The notes beneath the pieces are model-generated. The model made no database searches. It was not told where the DNA came from and was given only the letters and a program-made list of their open reading frames with translations. Shown here one piece after another: positions 1 through 7,982 of a stretch of DNA of 20,041 bases. Where the stretch lies: positions 1 through 20,041 of the forward strand of contig NZ_LLZN01000096.1 in assembly GCF_001509795.1 (NCBI RefSeq). The letters run 5' to 3'. Position numbers and translations under genes: made by a program. How positions within the stretch are numbered: position 1 is the first letter of the stretch; every line of letters starts with the position of its first letter. The stretch comes from Streptomyces sp. NRRL WC-3605. Its GTDB lineage: Bacteria > Actinomycetota > Actinomycetes > Streptomycetales > Streptomycetaceae.

Positions 1-444
1 GTCCAGGATCGTGCGTGCCCAAGCCTCGTCGACGCCTTCTTGCAGGTCGCCCTCGTCCAGCGCGCGGCGGATGAAGGCATCGAGGCGCGCGCTCTGCTCC
101 TCCCGGCGGGTCCAGGCGGCGGGGTCTTTCTGCATCATCAGGCGCATGTCGACCGGCCATTCGCGGCTGACGGGGATGATCCCCTCCAGGTAGCGGTGGA
201 GGGCGACCGGCAGGGGGGACTCGAGCAGGCGGGCTTCGTCCAGAACGCGTTCGGCCGAGTCGAGCTTGGCCTGGAAGACGGCGCTGAGCAGGGCTTCACG
301 GTTTGCGAAGCGGCGGTGGACGGTTGTCCGGTCCACTCCGGCGGCGGCGGCGATGGCTGCCATGGAGGCGCCCGGGTCCTCCGCCAGGAGTCGAGCTCCG
401 GCATGGAGGACGGCAGTCAGGTTACGCGCGGCGTCAGCTCTCAT
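1..444 (-). CDS. TetR-family transcriptional regulator (C-terminus cut by window edge)
   Basis: The minus frame opens at ATG 444 and runs without a stop to base 1, giving 148 residues of a protein that normally has about 190-210. The start reads MRADAARNLTAVLHAGARLL, followed by a TetR helix-turn-helix at about residues 28-60 (AAIAAAAGVDRTTVHRRFAN, then REALLSAVF). The rest is the start of the helical ligand-binding domain, which does not reveal the ligand. It is divergent from the SDR gene at 616, with an AT-rich 171-nt gap holding two dyads. The arrangement is that of a repressor controlling itself and its neighbour; this is inference from layout. The family call is secure; the target gene is likely but untested. 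Confidence 0.9.
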   Translation of the reverse strand, partial: MRADAARNLTAVLHAGARLLAEDPGASMAAIAAAAGVDRTTVHRRFANREALLSAVFQAKLDSAERVLDEARLLESPLPVALHRYLEGIIPVSREWPVDMRLMMQKDPAAWTRREEQSARLDAFIRRALDEGDLQEGVDEAWARTILD

Positions 445-471
445 GATGCCGATATTCTACACCCGTGCTTT

Positions 472-487
472 ACTTAACTAACTAAGT
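472..487. promoter_or_regulatory. Operator-like dyad in the tetR/SDR intergenic region
   Basis: The sequence ACTTAACTAACTAAGT pairs at 7 of 8 symmetric positions on its outer five bases and centre (ACTTA n6 TAAGT). It lies 28 bp upstream of the tetR start in an AT-rich patch unlike the surrounding DNA. A site this close to the tetR start fits autorepression. No binding evidence is available from sequence alone. Confidence 0.45.
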
Positions 488-516
488 TCGCCATGTGAGA
501 TGCCGCACTAAAAATT

Positions 517-538
517 ACTGCATCATTAGTGTTGCAGT
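517..538. promoter_or_regulatory. Second dyad upstream of the SDR gene
   Basis: ACTGCA and TGCAGT form a perfect 6-bp inverted repeat separated by 10 bases. It sits 78 bp upstream of the SDR start. The right arm includes a TTGCAG that could serve as a -35 element, with TACAGT at 554-559 as a weak -10 at a short 15-bp spacing. It does not share sequence with the dyad at 472-487, so it may bind another factor or be promoter structure. Confidence 0.35.
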
Positions 539-615
539 TATGCCGATTTTGTCTACAGTTGAGTTGCTGTCCCGTTTCGGGGCGGTGAAGCAGATGACGA
601 AACGAGGCACGCGTC

Positions 616-1455
616 ATGGCACGAACCTGGCTTATCACGGGAGGCTCGCAGGGCCTGGGCAGGGCCCTGGTGCTCGCGGCCCTGAGGGCCGGCGACAACG
701 TTGTGGTGACTTCCCGCAAGCCTGAGGCACTGGCTTCCCTGAGGGCCGAGTACCCGGACCGGTTGGAGGCGGTGGCGCTGGACGTCACCTCCGCGGTCCA
801 GTCCCGGGGCGTGGTGGCCGCGGCGGCGGAGCGGTTCGGATCGGTTGACGTCGTCGTCAACAACGCCGGCTACGCCACCAGCGGCTCGATCGAGGACTTT
901 CCCGAGGACGAGTTCCGCACGCAGGTCGATACCAACTTGTACGGCGTGGTCAACATGACCCGGGCGGTCCTTCCCGTCATGCGTCGCCAGAGGTCCGGGC
1001 ACATCGTGCAGATCTCCTCGATCGGCGGGCGTGTGGGGGGTACGCCGGGTCTGAGCGCCTACCAGACCGCGAAGTTCGCCGTCGAGGGGTTCTCCGAGGC
1101 ATTGGCGAACGAGGTCGCACCGTTCGGTGTCAAGGTCACCATCGTCGAGCCGGGCGGCATCCGCACCGGCTGGGCCGCGGGTGCCGCGGAGCCTTCCGGT
1201 CCCGTGACCCCCGACTACGAGGAGACCGTGGGCCTGTGGCTGGCCCGGTTCGCGGACTACGCCGGCAAGGAACCCGGTGACCCGGACCGCATGGCCCGCG
1301 CCATCATCGGCGCCGTGGACGCCGAGGAGCCCCCGCGCCGGCTGCTGCTCGGCAGCGACGCCCTGGAGATCGCGATCAGCTCGGAGGAAGGCCGTCTGGC
1401 CGAGGCCCGCAAGTGGGCCGAGGTCAGCCGTTCCACGGACTACCCCACCACCTGA
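616..1455 (+). CDS. SDR-family NAD(P)-dependent oxidoreductase
   Basis: A complete classical short-chain dehydrogenase of 279 aa. The dinucleotide-binding motif TGGSQGLG is at residues 8-15, the structural NNAG at 82-85, Asn107 in the DTNLYG segment, Ser134/135, and the catalytic Tyr149-x3-Lys153 (YQTAK). The PGG segment after the active site (EPGGIRTGW) is also typical. The ATG at 616 has a weak GAGG about 8 nt upstream. The family oxidises or reduces hydroxyl/carbonyl groups in the cytoplasm; the substrate cannot be read from sequence. The C-terminal extension after about residue 190 is that of the larger SDRs of this subgroup (about 280 aa). It is divergent from a TetR gene, its probable regulator, and is followed by an aldehyde dehydrogenase scrap that may once have been its pathway partner. 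Confidence 0.93.
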   Translation: MARTWLITGGSQGLGRALVLAALRAGDNVVVTSRKPEALASLRAEYPDRLEAVALDVTSAVQSRGVVAAAAERFGSVDVVVNNAGYATSGSIEDFPEDEFRTQVDTNLYGVVNMTRAVLPVMRRQRSGHIVQISSIGGRVGGTPGLSAYQTAKFAVEGFSEALANEVAPFGVKVTIVEPGGIRTGWAAGAAEPSGPVTPDYEETVGLWLARFADYAGKEPGDPDRMARAIIGAVDAEEPPRRLLLGSDALEIAISSEEGRLAEARKWAEVSRSTDYPTT

Positions 1456-1528
1456 CGGCACTGTGCGGGCGCGGCAGCGGGCCGACCGAAGCACCGGATC
1501 CCCGGGCCGACCGACCGCCCCGCCCCTC

Positions 1529-1798
1529 CGGCCCCTGGCCGTCATCGCCTACGACGACGACGCCGTCCGCATCGCCGACGACTCCCCGTACGGCCTGCCC
1601 GGCGGTACCTGGATCTCTGCCCCCGGACGCGCCCTGGCCACCGCCCACCGGCTGCGCGCCGGCACCGTCACGCTGAACGGATCGCCCATCGGCTTCGACG
1701 GCCCTGGCGGCTACAAGGCCGGCGGCCTCGGCCGTGAGTACGGTAAGGCCGGTCTGACCGGCTACACCGGGCACAAGTCGATCACCCACACCCGGTAG
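1529..1798 (+). pseudogene. Aldehyde dehydrogenase C-terminal remnant
   Basis: The frame reads RPLAVIAYDDDAVRIADD and then SPYGLPGG, ending TGYTGHKSITHTR at the stop at 1796-1798. This matches the last 90 or so residues of NAD-dependent aldehyde dehydrogenases (the SPYGLSGG and GGYKASGIGREYG...HKSI region; here GGYKAGGLGREYG). The first roughly 390 residues, including the NAD fold and the catalytic Cys/Glu, are missing. The frame stays open upstream to 1277, but that part is the out-of-frame overlap with the SDR gene. It has no start or ribosome binding site of its own. It is a deletion remnant directly behind the SDR gene. Confidence 0.85.
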
Positions 1799-1808
1799 TC
1801 ACAACCCA

Positions 1809-1846
1809 GCGGGACGGACTGCCGGAGAACGAAGGGCCCGTCCCGC
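1809..1846 (+). terminator. Hairpin after the ALDH remnant
   Basis: A 9-bp perfect stem (GCGGGACGG with CCGTCCCGC) closes a 20-nt loop, starting 11 nt after the ALDH stop codon. There is no T-tract, as is usual in streptomycetes. It could end transcripts from the SDR side. Confidence 0.45.
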
Positions 1847-1871
1847 ACGACTCCCCGATCCGCCCATGACC

Positions 1872-1910
1872 CAGGGGCCCGCTCGAAGACCATGAGGGAG
1901 CCGGGCCCTG
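1872..1910 (+). terminator. Second hairpin downstream of the SDR/ALDH unit
   Basis: CAGGGGCCCG pairs with CGGGCCCTG as a 9-bp stem with one bulged G and a 20-nt loop. With the hairpin at 1809-1846 it makes a tandem pair. From 1911 to 2133 I see only a GCAC/GTGC mini-dyad at 1945-1955 and the ribosome binding site of the next gene. Confidence 0.4.
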
Positions 1911-2133
1911 CAGCCCGGACGGTTCACCCCCGAGTAGACCGATTGCACACGGTGCGAGCGTGGAAATCATCCCCGTGCGACCGACAGCCCTCCCCCCACT
2001 CCGGCGGGCAGCAACCCGGCGAATTGAGGAACCACCCTGCCCCGCAGCCGAACCCTGAACGGCGCCTGGAGGCCAGGCCCCCCGTCCACCAACCCACCAG
2101 CCCGCACGACCGACCGGCCGGCAAGGAGCACAG

Positions 2134-2517
2134 ATGAGTACCGACGACGCCTATGAGCAGGCGCTGGACACCGCAAGCGAACTCCTGGGACAGCGCCTGG
2201 AACTCCCGATGAGCCCCGGCGAACCGGCCTCCGGAGCCGACTTCCGCAAGGTCGCGACTGTGCACACGTTCGGGGACTCATGGACCCGTACCGCACTGTC
2301 GACGCACGACCGATCCCTGGTCTCCGTCGCCATCGCCGCGACGCTGGGCGCGTTCGAACCGCTGCGCGGGCAGCTGCGCATCGCGCTCAACAACGGCGTC
2401 ACTCAAGACGAGATCGTCGACCTCTTCATCCACCTCGCCGTCTACGCAGGAGCGGCTCGCGCCTTCGAGACATACCAGATCGCCTTGTCCGTCTTCGCCG
2501 AGGAGGCCTCCCCCTGA
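2134..2517 (+). CDS. Carboxymuconolactone decarboxylase (CMD) family protein
   Basis: A 127-aa all-alpha protein, the usual length for single-domain members. The central segment RSLVSVAIAATLGAFEPLRG followed by LRIALNNGVTQDEIVDLFIH and LAVYAGAARAFE is the CMD fold signature. In 4-carboxymuconolactone decarboxylase itself the fold removes CO2 in the protocatechuate branch of beta-ketoadipate catabolism. There is no CxxC pair, so it is not an AhpD-type peroxidase reductase. No other pca genes are nearby, so a true PcaC role is not supported and it is best left as a CMD-family protein. The ATG at 2134 has AAGGAG at 2123-2128. It stands alone between a hairpin pair upstream and non-coding DNA downstream. 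Confidence 0.9.
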   Translation: MSTDDAYEQALDTASELLGQRLELPMSPGEPASGADFRKVATVHTFGDSWTRTALSTHDRSLVSVAIAATLGAFEPLRGQLRIALNNGVTQDEIVDLFIHLAVYAGAARAFETYQIALSVFAEEASP

Positions 2518-2908
2518 GAGACGTCCAGCCGGAGGCTTTCGCTCAATCCGCTGATGCTGTGCGTGATGCGCTGCCCCGCGGCCATCCCCGCGGTCCATGC
2601 GCGCACGCGGCCGGCGGCGGTGACCGGGGCGGGGCGGGCGCCTGCGGTGATCTCTGCCAGGCGTGCCGAGGACCGATCCCCCATCCCTCTACGCTCCATA
2701 CCCTTGGCGGTCGGTGTCCTGCCGCAGCGATATCTGCCTCAGCAGGCGAAGCAACCCACCCGCGTCTCTTCAGGCGGTGACATGCCCCGCTCCGCAACAA
2801 GACGGCGATCTTTCCCGCGGCGCAGACCGAAGCAGGTCCGCGAGAACGACGGCGCCCTCGATCAACCACCCCACCAACGCCTTGACGGCCTGCCCGGACT
2901 GCTGGCCG
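2518..2908. other. 391-nt stretch with no recognisable gene
   Basis: All six frames contain only short open stretches with no family resemblance I can name. A minus-strand stretch just left of the Abi-like remnant (about 2800-2930) encodes a hydrophobic GQAVKALVGWLIEGAVV run, which could be part of another decayed gene. No clear terminator or promoter is visible. Confidence 0.5.
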
Positions 2909-3599
2909 TCAGTCGGTGACTGAGGGCGGCAGCGGAACGTCGTAACGCCGGAGGAGCTCCCGGAGGAAGCCCGCGACCATGCGCGGGCCGTTGTTCCGGT
3001 CCAGTTCATGGCCGCCGAAGCGGAAGTCCAAGCGCTGCCGAGCGAGAGGCCCCGGCTCGGCACGGCGCTTCGCCGTGTAGGCGGCGTAGTGGAGGTACAC
3101 CTGCGGGATCAGGGCGGCAGCGCATGTCCTCCCTCCCGGAAGTACAACGCCGCGTAGGTGTGGAACAGGACCTCTTCCGGCGGGGACGCAAGCGACTGCG
3201 CAAGCCGTGCACACAACGCCTGGGAGGCGGACGGCTGATCCTTCTGCTCCGTCGGATGCGCGTCCGCTGCCACCAGTCGACGAAGGTTGCCCACGACAGG
3301 CCGGCGGCGTCGAGAGGCCGGGTGTACGTCAGGCAGTATTCGGCGTTGCGGACGATCTCCAGGCGGTTACTGACGGCGTCGCGCAGAACGATGTCGGGCT
3401 TGGGGCCGTTGGCCGCGAAGATCAGGTTCGTGAACTCGCCGTCGACCCCGGTCATACCCAGGGATGCGAGAGTCTGCTCCAGCGCTGGAACGTGGACCCG
3501 GACGGCGTTCCTGTGCTTCCTGGCAAGGGCGATGAATTCGGTGACGAACGCGCTGCGCGGGTCGGCGAGCGGGGTGTCCGGGTCTTGATTCTTGTGCAC
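2909..3599 (-). pseudogene. Abi-like / nuclease-tailed defence protein remnant, frameshifted and internally deleted
   Basis: Three minus-strand frames join into one protein. From a possible GTG at 3599 it reads FVTEFIALARKHRNAVRVHV ... EFTNLIFAANGPKPDIVLRD ... FVDWWQ. After a shift near 3255-3285 it continues LVAADAHPTEQKDQPSAS ... YFREGGHALP. After a one-base loss near 3115 it gives LIPQVYLHYAAYTAKRRAEP, GPLARQRLDF, then RFGGHEL and LRELLRRYDVPLPPS to the stop at 2909. LIPQVYLHY...ARQR(L/M)DF followed further on by RFGG.EL is a layout I associate with actinobacterial abortive-infection-like proteins carrying a C-terminal restriction-like nuclease domain. Here LDF joins directly to RFGG, so the nuclease core is missing. 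The family assignment is by eye and moderate; the broken state is clear. Confidence 0.55.
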
Positions 3600-3716
3600 G
3601 ATGCGGCTCCGGTCGCTTCGGGGACCGCGGCGACACCATGGTGACCCGGGCTCCCTGTCGTAGACGTCACCGTTGCCGTGACTCCCTGGAACCGGGAACG
3701 GCCCGTGGCCGAGTTC

Positions 3717-3767
3717 ATGCACCGCGCCCATGCTGACCTCACCCTCGCCGGACGGCGCGCCCTGACG
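3717..3767 (+). mobile_element. Possible IS481-type transposase N-terminal stub
   Basis: ATG 3717 starts MHRAHADLTLAGRRAL, resembling the N-terminus of IS481-family transposases (M.HRNARLT..GRR.LVERV). The resemblance ends after 16-17 codons and the frame continues as GC-rich noise. A better preserved stub of the same kind lies at 5748. A short match like this could be chance. Confidence 0.35.
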
Positions 3768-3771
3768 TCGT

Positions 3772-3809
3772 CCGGCCGGGACCCGGCATGCGGCGCGGGC
3801 CCCGGCCGG
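3772..3809 (-). terminator. Hairpin terminator of the aldo/keto reductase gene
   Basis: CCGGCCGGG (3772-3780) pairs perfectly with CCCGGCCGG (3801-3809); after one mismatch four more base pairs extend the stem inward. It begins 10 nt past the stop codon of the minus-strand aldo/keto reductase. Confidence 0.6.
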
Positions 3810-3819
3810 GGCGGTCGGG

Positions 3820-4809
<990 letters not shown>

Positions 4810-4936
4810 GTGCTGTTCCAGCCTTTCGCTCGCACTCGATCGTCACGTCGGACGACTTCGGGCCCCTTCATCCATCTAGCGACGGATCTGGCCGCCCGGC
4901 ATCCCGTGAGGAACACCGGGCGCCGAAGCTCCTGCG

Positions 4937-4967
4937 ACGCTACGAGCTGAAGCGCGCTCGAAGTCAA
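4937..4967 (-). promoter_or_regulatory. MerR-type promoter for the aldo/keto reductase
   Basis: On the minus strand TTGACT (4967-4962) and TAGCGT (4942-4937) are separated by exactly 19 bp. A 19-bp spacer with a GC-rich partial dyad (around GAGCGCGCTTC) is the hallmark of promoters activated by MerR-family regulators, which untwist the DNA. Aldo/keto reductase genes are often divergent from a merR gene, but none is present in this window. Confidence 0.5.
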
Positions 4968-4968
4968 G

Positions 4969-5691
4969 TCACCCGTTCAGGCGGACCGGAAGCTCGAACA
5001 GGTCGTTCTGGGTGACCACCGGTTTGTGGCGCAGCTCGGCCGCCGGGACCGCCAGGTCCAGGTGCGGGAAACGGGCGTACAGCGCGGGCAACGCCACCCC
5101 CGCCTCCAGCCGGGACAGTGCCGCGCCGGGGCAGACGTGCGGGCCGTGGCCGAAGGAGATGTGACGGTTTTTGGTCTCCCGCGTGATGTCGAACTCCCCG
5201 GCGCTCGGCCCGTGCGTCTCCTCGTCGCGACCGAGGGCGCCGTACGACACGATCAGCGCGTCGTCGGCCGGGATGACCTTCTCGCCGACCGCCGGCACGT
5301 CCTCGGCGAGGGCCTCCGTGTAGGTGTCGCGGAACTCGGCGCCTTCGAGGTCGTCACGGCTCATCGACTCCATCAGCGCGACCGCGCCCTCGATCTCCTC
5401 GTCGGTGACCTCGACGGGCGGCGGCAGCAGCTGTTGCGGTGAGCGGATTTCGTCGGGCCAGCGCATGGCATGCAGGACCAGGACGTCGCCGCGCACCCAT
5501 ACGAGGCCGAGACGCTCGCGGCCCGACCAGGCATGGCGCGCGACCGCCACCTTCGATGACCTGCCCAGGGCTTTGACCAGCAGCTTGTACGGTTTCGCGG
5601 CCACCTGTCCGTCGGGAGCGAGGTAGTAGCCCTCGCCGATACGGATCGGGTCGATCGATTCCATGGGCAGGAGACCCGAGATCTCGAACAT
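4969..5691 (-). pseudogene. Chimeric ORF: Ku-domain fragment fused in frame to a cytochrome P450 C-terminus
   Basis: A 240-aa open frame from ATG 5691, which has GGAGGT 8 nt upstream. About the first 130 residues match the central Ku domain of bacterial NHEJ Ku proteins: PMESIDPIRIGEGYYLAPDG, AAKPYKLLVKALGRSSKVAV, HAWSGRERLGL, LHAMRWPDEIRSP, then DDLEGAEFRDTYTEALAE. Near base 5301 it switches without a stop to the last third of a P450: ALIVSYGALGRDEETHG, and the haem-binding loop FGHGPHVCPG with Cys at residue 187 of this ORF, ending QNDLFELPVRLNG. Missing are the Ku N-terminus (about 100 residues) and C-terminal tail, and the P450 oxygen-binding I-helix and ExxR. Neither half should keep its parent activity. 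It is a recombination product that may still be translated. Confidence 0.8.
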
Positions 5692-5693
5692 GG

Positions 5694-5748
5694 CGAAGAC
5701 CTCCGATGTGGTGGAGCTGTCTAGGAACACACCGCATGGAGGTCTTCG
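5694..5748. repeat. 11-bp inverted repeat flanking an IS end
   Basis: CGAAGACCTCC (5694-5704) is the exact reverse complement of GGAGGTCTTCG (5738-5748), with 33 bases between. The left copy supplies the ribosome binding site of the Ku::P450 ORF; the right copy lies at the start of the IS481-type reading frame. Confidence 0.7.
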
Positions 5749-5813
5749 TGCCCCACCGTAATGCCCGACTGACCGTTCACGGCAGGCGGCTGCTCGTCGA
5801 ACGTGTCTGCTCC
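5718..5813 (+). mobile_element. IS481-type element, left-end remnant
   Basis: From a probable start at 5735 or 5748 the frame reads VPHRNARLTVHGRRLLVERV, then CS, the N-terminus of IS481-family transposases just before their helix-turn-helix. The similarity stops at about 5813, where the peptidase remnant begins. TGTCTAGGAACACACC from 5718 may be the terminal inverted repeat. The other end of the element is absent, so it cannot be mobile. Its truncation point coincides with the 5' breakpoint of the S8 peptidase fragment, suggesting one deletion removed both. Confidence 0.7.
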
Positions 5814-6979
5814 CCTTCGGCGTCAGCACCGACGGATCGGGCTACACGGCCACCTACCTCGTCGACGACTTCGGCAACCTGCGGGTCGGCCGACTCTGGG
5901 CCCGGTTGCCGGCGGGCGAGGCGTTCGCGCAGTACGACGGAACGTGGGCTCATGGCGCCGTGCGGTACCGGCCGGTCTGGAACCGCACCGGTGATCTCTC
6001 CGGATTCACCGCGAAACCGCGGCGACAGAACTTCGCCAAGCTGAACCTCACCGTCGGTGCACCGGCCGAGGACGAGACCGCAACCCTCACTGCCGCACCC
6101 TTGGCTCCCAACGGGTCCTGGTTCGACTTCGACGCGGTCGAGTTCGCTCTGCTGCACACCGGCACCGAGTACGTCCTGCCGGGCGTGAAGTGGCGGTACG
6201 CCGTCAACCAGTACGGCGCTCCGGATGCGGACGGCGAACCGCGGTGGGAGGGCGACCAGACGGTCACCGCTCCCAGTTCCTACCTCGCGGGCAAGTCGTA
6301 CTCGCTGCGGTTCAACATCGGTGTCTTCGGTCCACGCCTGTACAGCGCGGGAGGTGAGGCGTCGGGTGCGATCCGTCTGGGCGACGAATTCGCCGCGTAC
6401 GTGCTGCTGTTCTCCGACGGCGCGGGCCATGTGGGCGTTTCCGACTACACCACGGCCAAGAGCGCGCTGTACGCGAACGGCACACCGGTGTTCACCTCGC
6501 ACGCGCCGCTGAACGGCGAGAGGCACACTCTTTCCGCCGGGCGGCACACCTACCGGCTCACTACCGACGTCTCCCGTGCCACGTCGCTCTCCGCGGTGAG
6601 CACCCGGGTGACCGCCGAGTGGATTTTCCGCTCCGGCCACGTGGCCGGGGACACCGTGAAGCGGCTGCCGCTGTCGGCGGTGCGCTTCATGCCCAAACTC
6701 GGGGCGGCGAGCACGGCCAAGGCCGGTAAGGCCTTCACCGTCCCCTTCACGATCGAGGGCGCGGCCACGGCACGCAGCGCCCGCAAGCTGGTGGTCACCG
6801 TGTCCTACGACGGCGGCAGGACCTGGAGGCCGGCCAAGGTCACCGACCGCAGGCGGCTCGAACTGCGCCACCCCGCCGGCCCCGGTACCCGCTCGTTGCG
6901 CGTCGCGCTCACGGACGCGGACGCGGACGGGAACACGCTGAAGCGGACGATCCACCGGGCCTACCGCACCACCTCGTAA
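5814..6979 (+). pseudogene. Secreted S8 (subtilisin-like) peptidase, C-terminal fragment
   Basis: An open frame of about 388 residues ending at TAA 6977-6979. It starts with FGVSTDGSGYTATYLVDDFG directly at the IS481 breakpoint. It contains GTWAHGAVRYRPVWNRTGDL, LPGVKWRYAVNQYGAPDADG, LFSDGAGHVG, DVSRATSLSAVSTRVTAEW and a final beta-domain (VTVSYDGGRTWRPAKVTDRR ... LRVALTDADADGN). This is the long non-catalytic C-terminal region of roughly 1,100-1,200-residue Streptomyces S8-family peptidases. The signal peptide, propeptide and Asp/His/Ser domain are gone. A TTG at 5906 could start translation, but there is no convincing ribosome binding site. The part that remains has no internal stop or frameshift, so the truncation may be recent. 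Confidence 0.8.
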
Positions 6980-6994
6980 CGCCTCACCTGCCCG

Positions 6995-7024
6995 CGAGCC
7001 CCCGGCCGAGGGCCGGAGGGCTCG
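6995..7024 (+). terminator. Strong hairpin after the S8 peptidase fragment
   Basis: CGAGCCC and CCGGCC pair with GGCCGG and GGGCTCG: 13 base pairs with a single bulged A (7017) and a GAG loop. It starts 16 nt after the peptidase stop and is probably its original terminator. Confidence 0.7.
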
Positions 7025-7051
7025 GCCGTGCCGTGTGACGCGCCTCATGCT

Positions 7052-7096
7052 CGGTTCTCCTCCGCGATCCTTCCACCCTGGTGCCGCAAGTCCCCG
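7052..7096 (+). mobile_element. IS256-type transposase scrap (15 codons)
   Basis: One plus frame reads RFSSAILPPWCRKSP, a highly characteristic stretch of actinobacterial IS256-family transposases (normally after VDEATGERR and before EVLPLLYLHGLSSGDF). The match ends abruptly on both sides. From 7097 to 7270 nothing is recognisable except a small GAGCCA/TGGCTC hairpin at 7200-7217. Confidence 0.6.
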
Positions 7097-7270
7097 GACG
7101 AACACTTCCGGACGGCGCCCCCACAACCACCTCCGAGATCAATCCCTGGAGCAGCCTGCCCGCAGACCGACAGCCGATCAATTACCGGGTCAACCGTCCG
7201 AGCCAAGCCACTGGCTCAGCTCTGGCCGGCCGGACCGTGCCTGTCGGATCCCATGATCTGCTGCTGCTCG

Positions 7271-7290
7271 CCGGACGGGACTTCGTCCGG
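7271..7290. terminator. Hairpin downstream of the PHP operon
   Basis: CCGGACG pairs with CGTCCGG across a 6-nt GGACTT loop. It follows the larger hairpin at 7305-7339 on the minus strand and may back it up. Confidence 0.4.
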
Positions 7291-7304
7291 ACGACGGTGG
7301 AGAT

Positions 7305-7339
7305 CGGCTGGAAGGAGGGCACGTGCCTCCTTCCAGCCG
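7305..7339 (-). terminator. Terminator of the PHP/hypothetical operon
   Basis: CGGCTGGAAGGAGG (7305-7318) and CCTCCTTCCAGCCG (7326-7339) form a perfect 14-bp stem with a 7-nt GCACGTG loop. It begins 22 nt beyond the stop codon of the gene ending at 7362. Confidence 0.75.
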
Positions 7340-7361
7340 GATCCAGTGCCGGGCAGTCGCC

Positions 7362-7982
7362 TCAGTGGGACGAGCAGCACGCGATCTGGTCGCGGGCCTC
7401 GAACGGCACCAGAACGCCGCCCGTGCCCTGCTGCACCAGCAGCGTGCAGCGGCCGTCCCCCCAGGTGGGGCGGGCGAAGCCGGTCGCGTCCAGGACGGCG
7501 TCCGGGGTGAGCGGGACTCCGGCCAGGCCCTTGACGGCGTCGAGGCAGCTCGCGGCTACCGCGGCGGCGGGCGTTGTGCGCCGCTCGACCGCGGTCCGGC
7601 CGGGGTAGCGGGCCAGCCTGCCCGCCGACCGCCGCAGGGCCTCCTCGGCCGCGGCATGTGCGCCGGATGCCAGCGCCGCCTCGGTGACCAGCGCCCCATC
7701 GACTGTGGTCAGCTCCGGGAGGGCGGTGAGGAGCCGGGCCGTGACCTGCTCCGGCTCCGGGCCGCCGCGCCAGCTCACGACGGCCGCGAAGCGGGCGGCC
7801 GGGTCCCGGGCGACATGGGTGCTGAGGACGTAGCCCTCGGCGCCGTCCTCCGTGAGCAGACCCGTCAGCGCCTCGTCGATTCGGTGCACCAGGTGCTCGA
7901 TGGCGGCGAGCCCCGGGGCCGCCGTGTCCACGGCCAGCGCGTGGGCGGTCGTGGACGCGGCGGGTGTCGGTTCCGCGGTCAT
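7362..7982 (-). CDS. Hypothetical protein translationally coupled to the PHP gene
   Basis: 206 aa from ATG 7982, which overlaps the PHP gene stop as ATGA; a longer reading from 8033 would overlap it by 54 nt and is less likely. I do not recognise the family. There is no signal peptide or membrane segment. The N-terminal 20 residues are Ala/Thr-rich, followed by predicted helices (AIEHLVHRIDEALTGLLTED), a strand with FAAVVSWRGGPEPEQ, a long Ala-rich helix (AALASGAHAAAEEALRRSAG), and a strand-rich end WGDGRCTLLVQQGTGGVLVP. The C-terminus carries CC next to the end (ACCSSH). Stop-start overlap implies stoichiometric expression with the exported PHP protein, though this partner looks cytoplasmic. 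A strong hairpin follows. Confidence 0.8.
   Translation of the reverse strand: MTAEPTPAASTTAHALAVDTAAPGLAAIEHLVHRIDEALTGLLTEDGAEGYVLSTHVARDPAARFAAVVSWRGGPEPEQVTARLLTALPELTTVDGALVTEAALASGAHAAAEEALRRSAGRLARYPGRTAVERRTTPAAAVAASCLDAVKGLAGVPLTPDAVLDATGFARPTWGDGRCTLLVQQGTGGVLVPFEARDQIACCSSH

Noticed and set aside
2442..2699. Minus-strand frame containing GMAAGQRITHSISGL
   Set aside because: It looks somewhat protein-like but overlaps the CMD gene antisense, has no start signal, and matches no family I know.
5777..7126. A 449-codon minus-strand open frame
   Set aside because: It is antisense to the S8 peptidase fragment, has no domain resemblance, and reflects high GC content.
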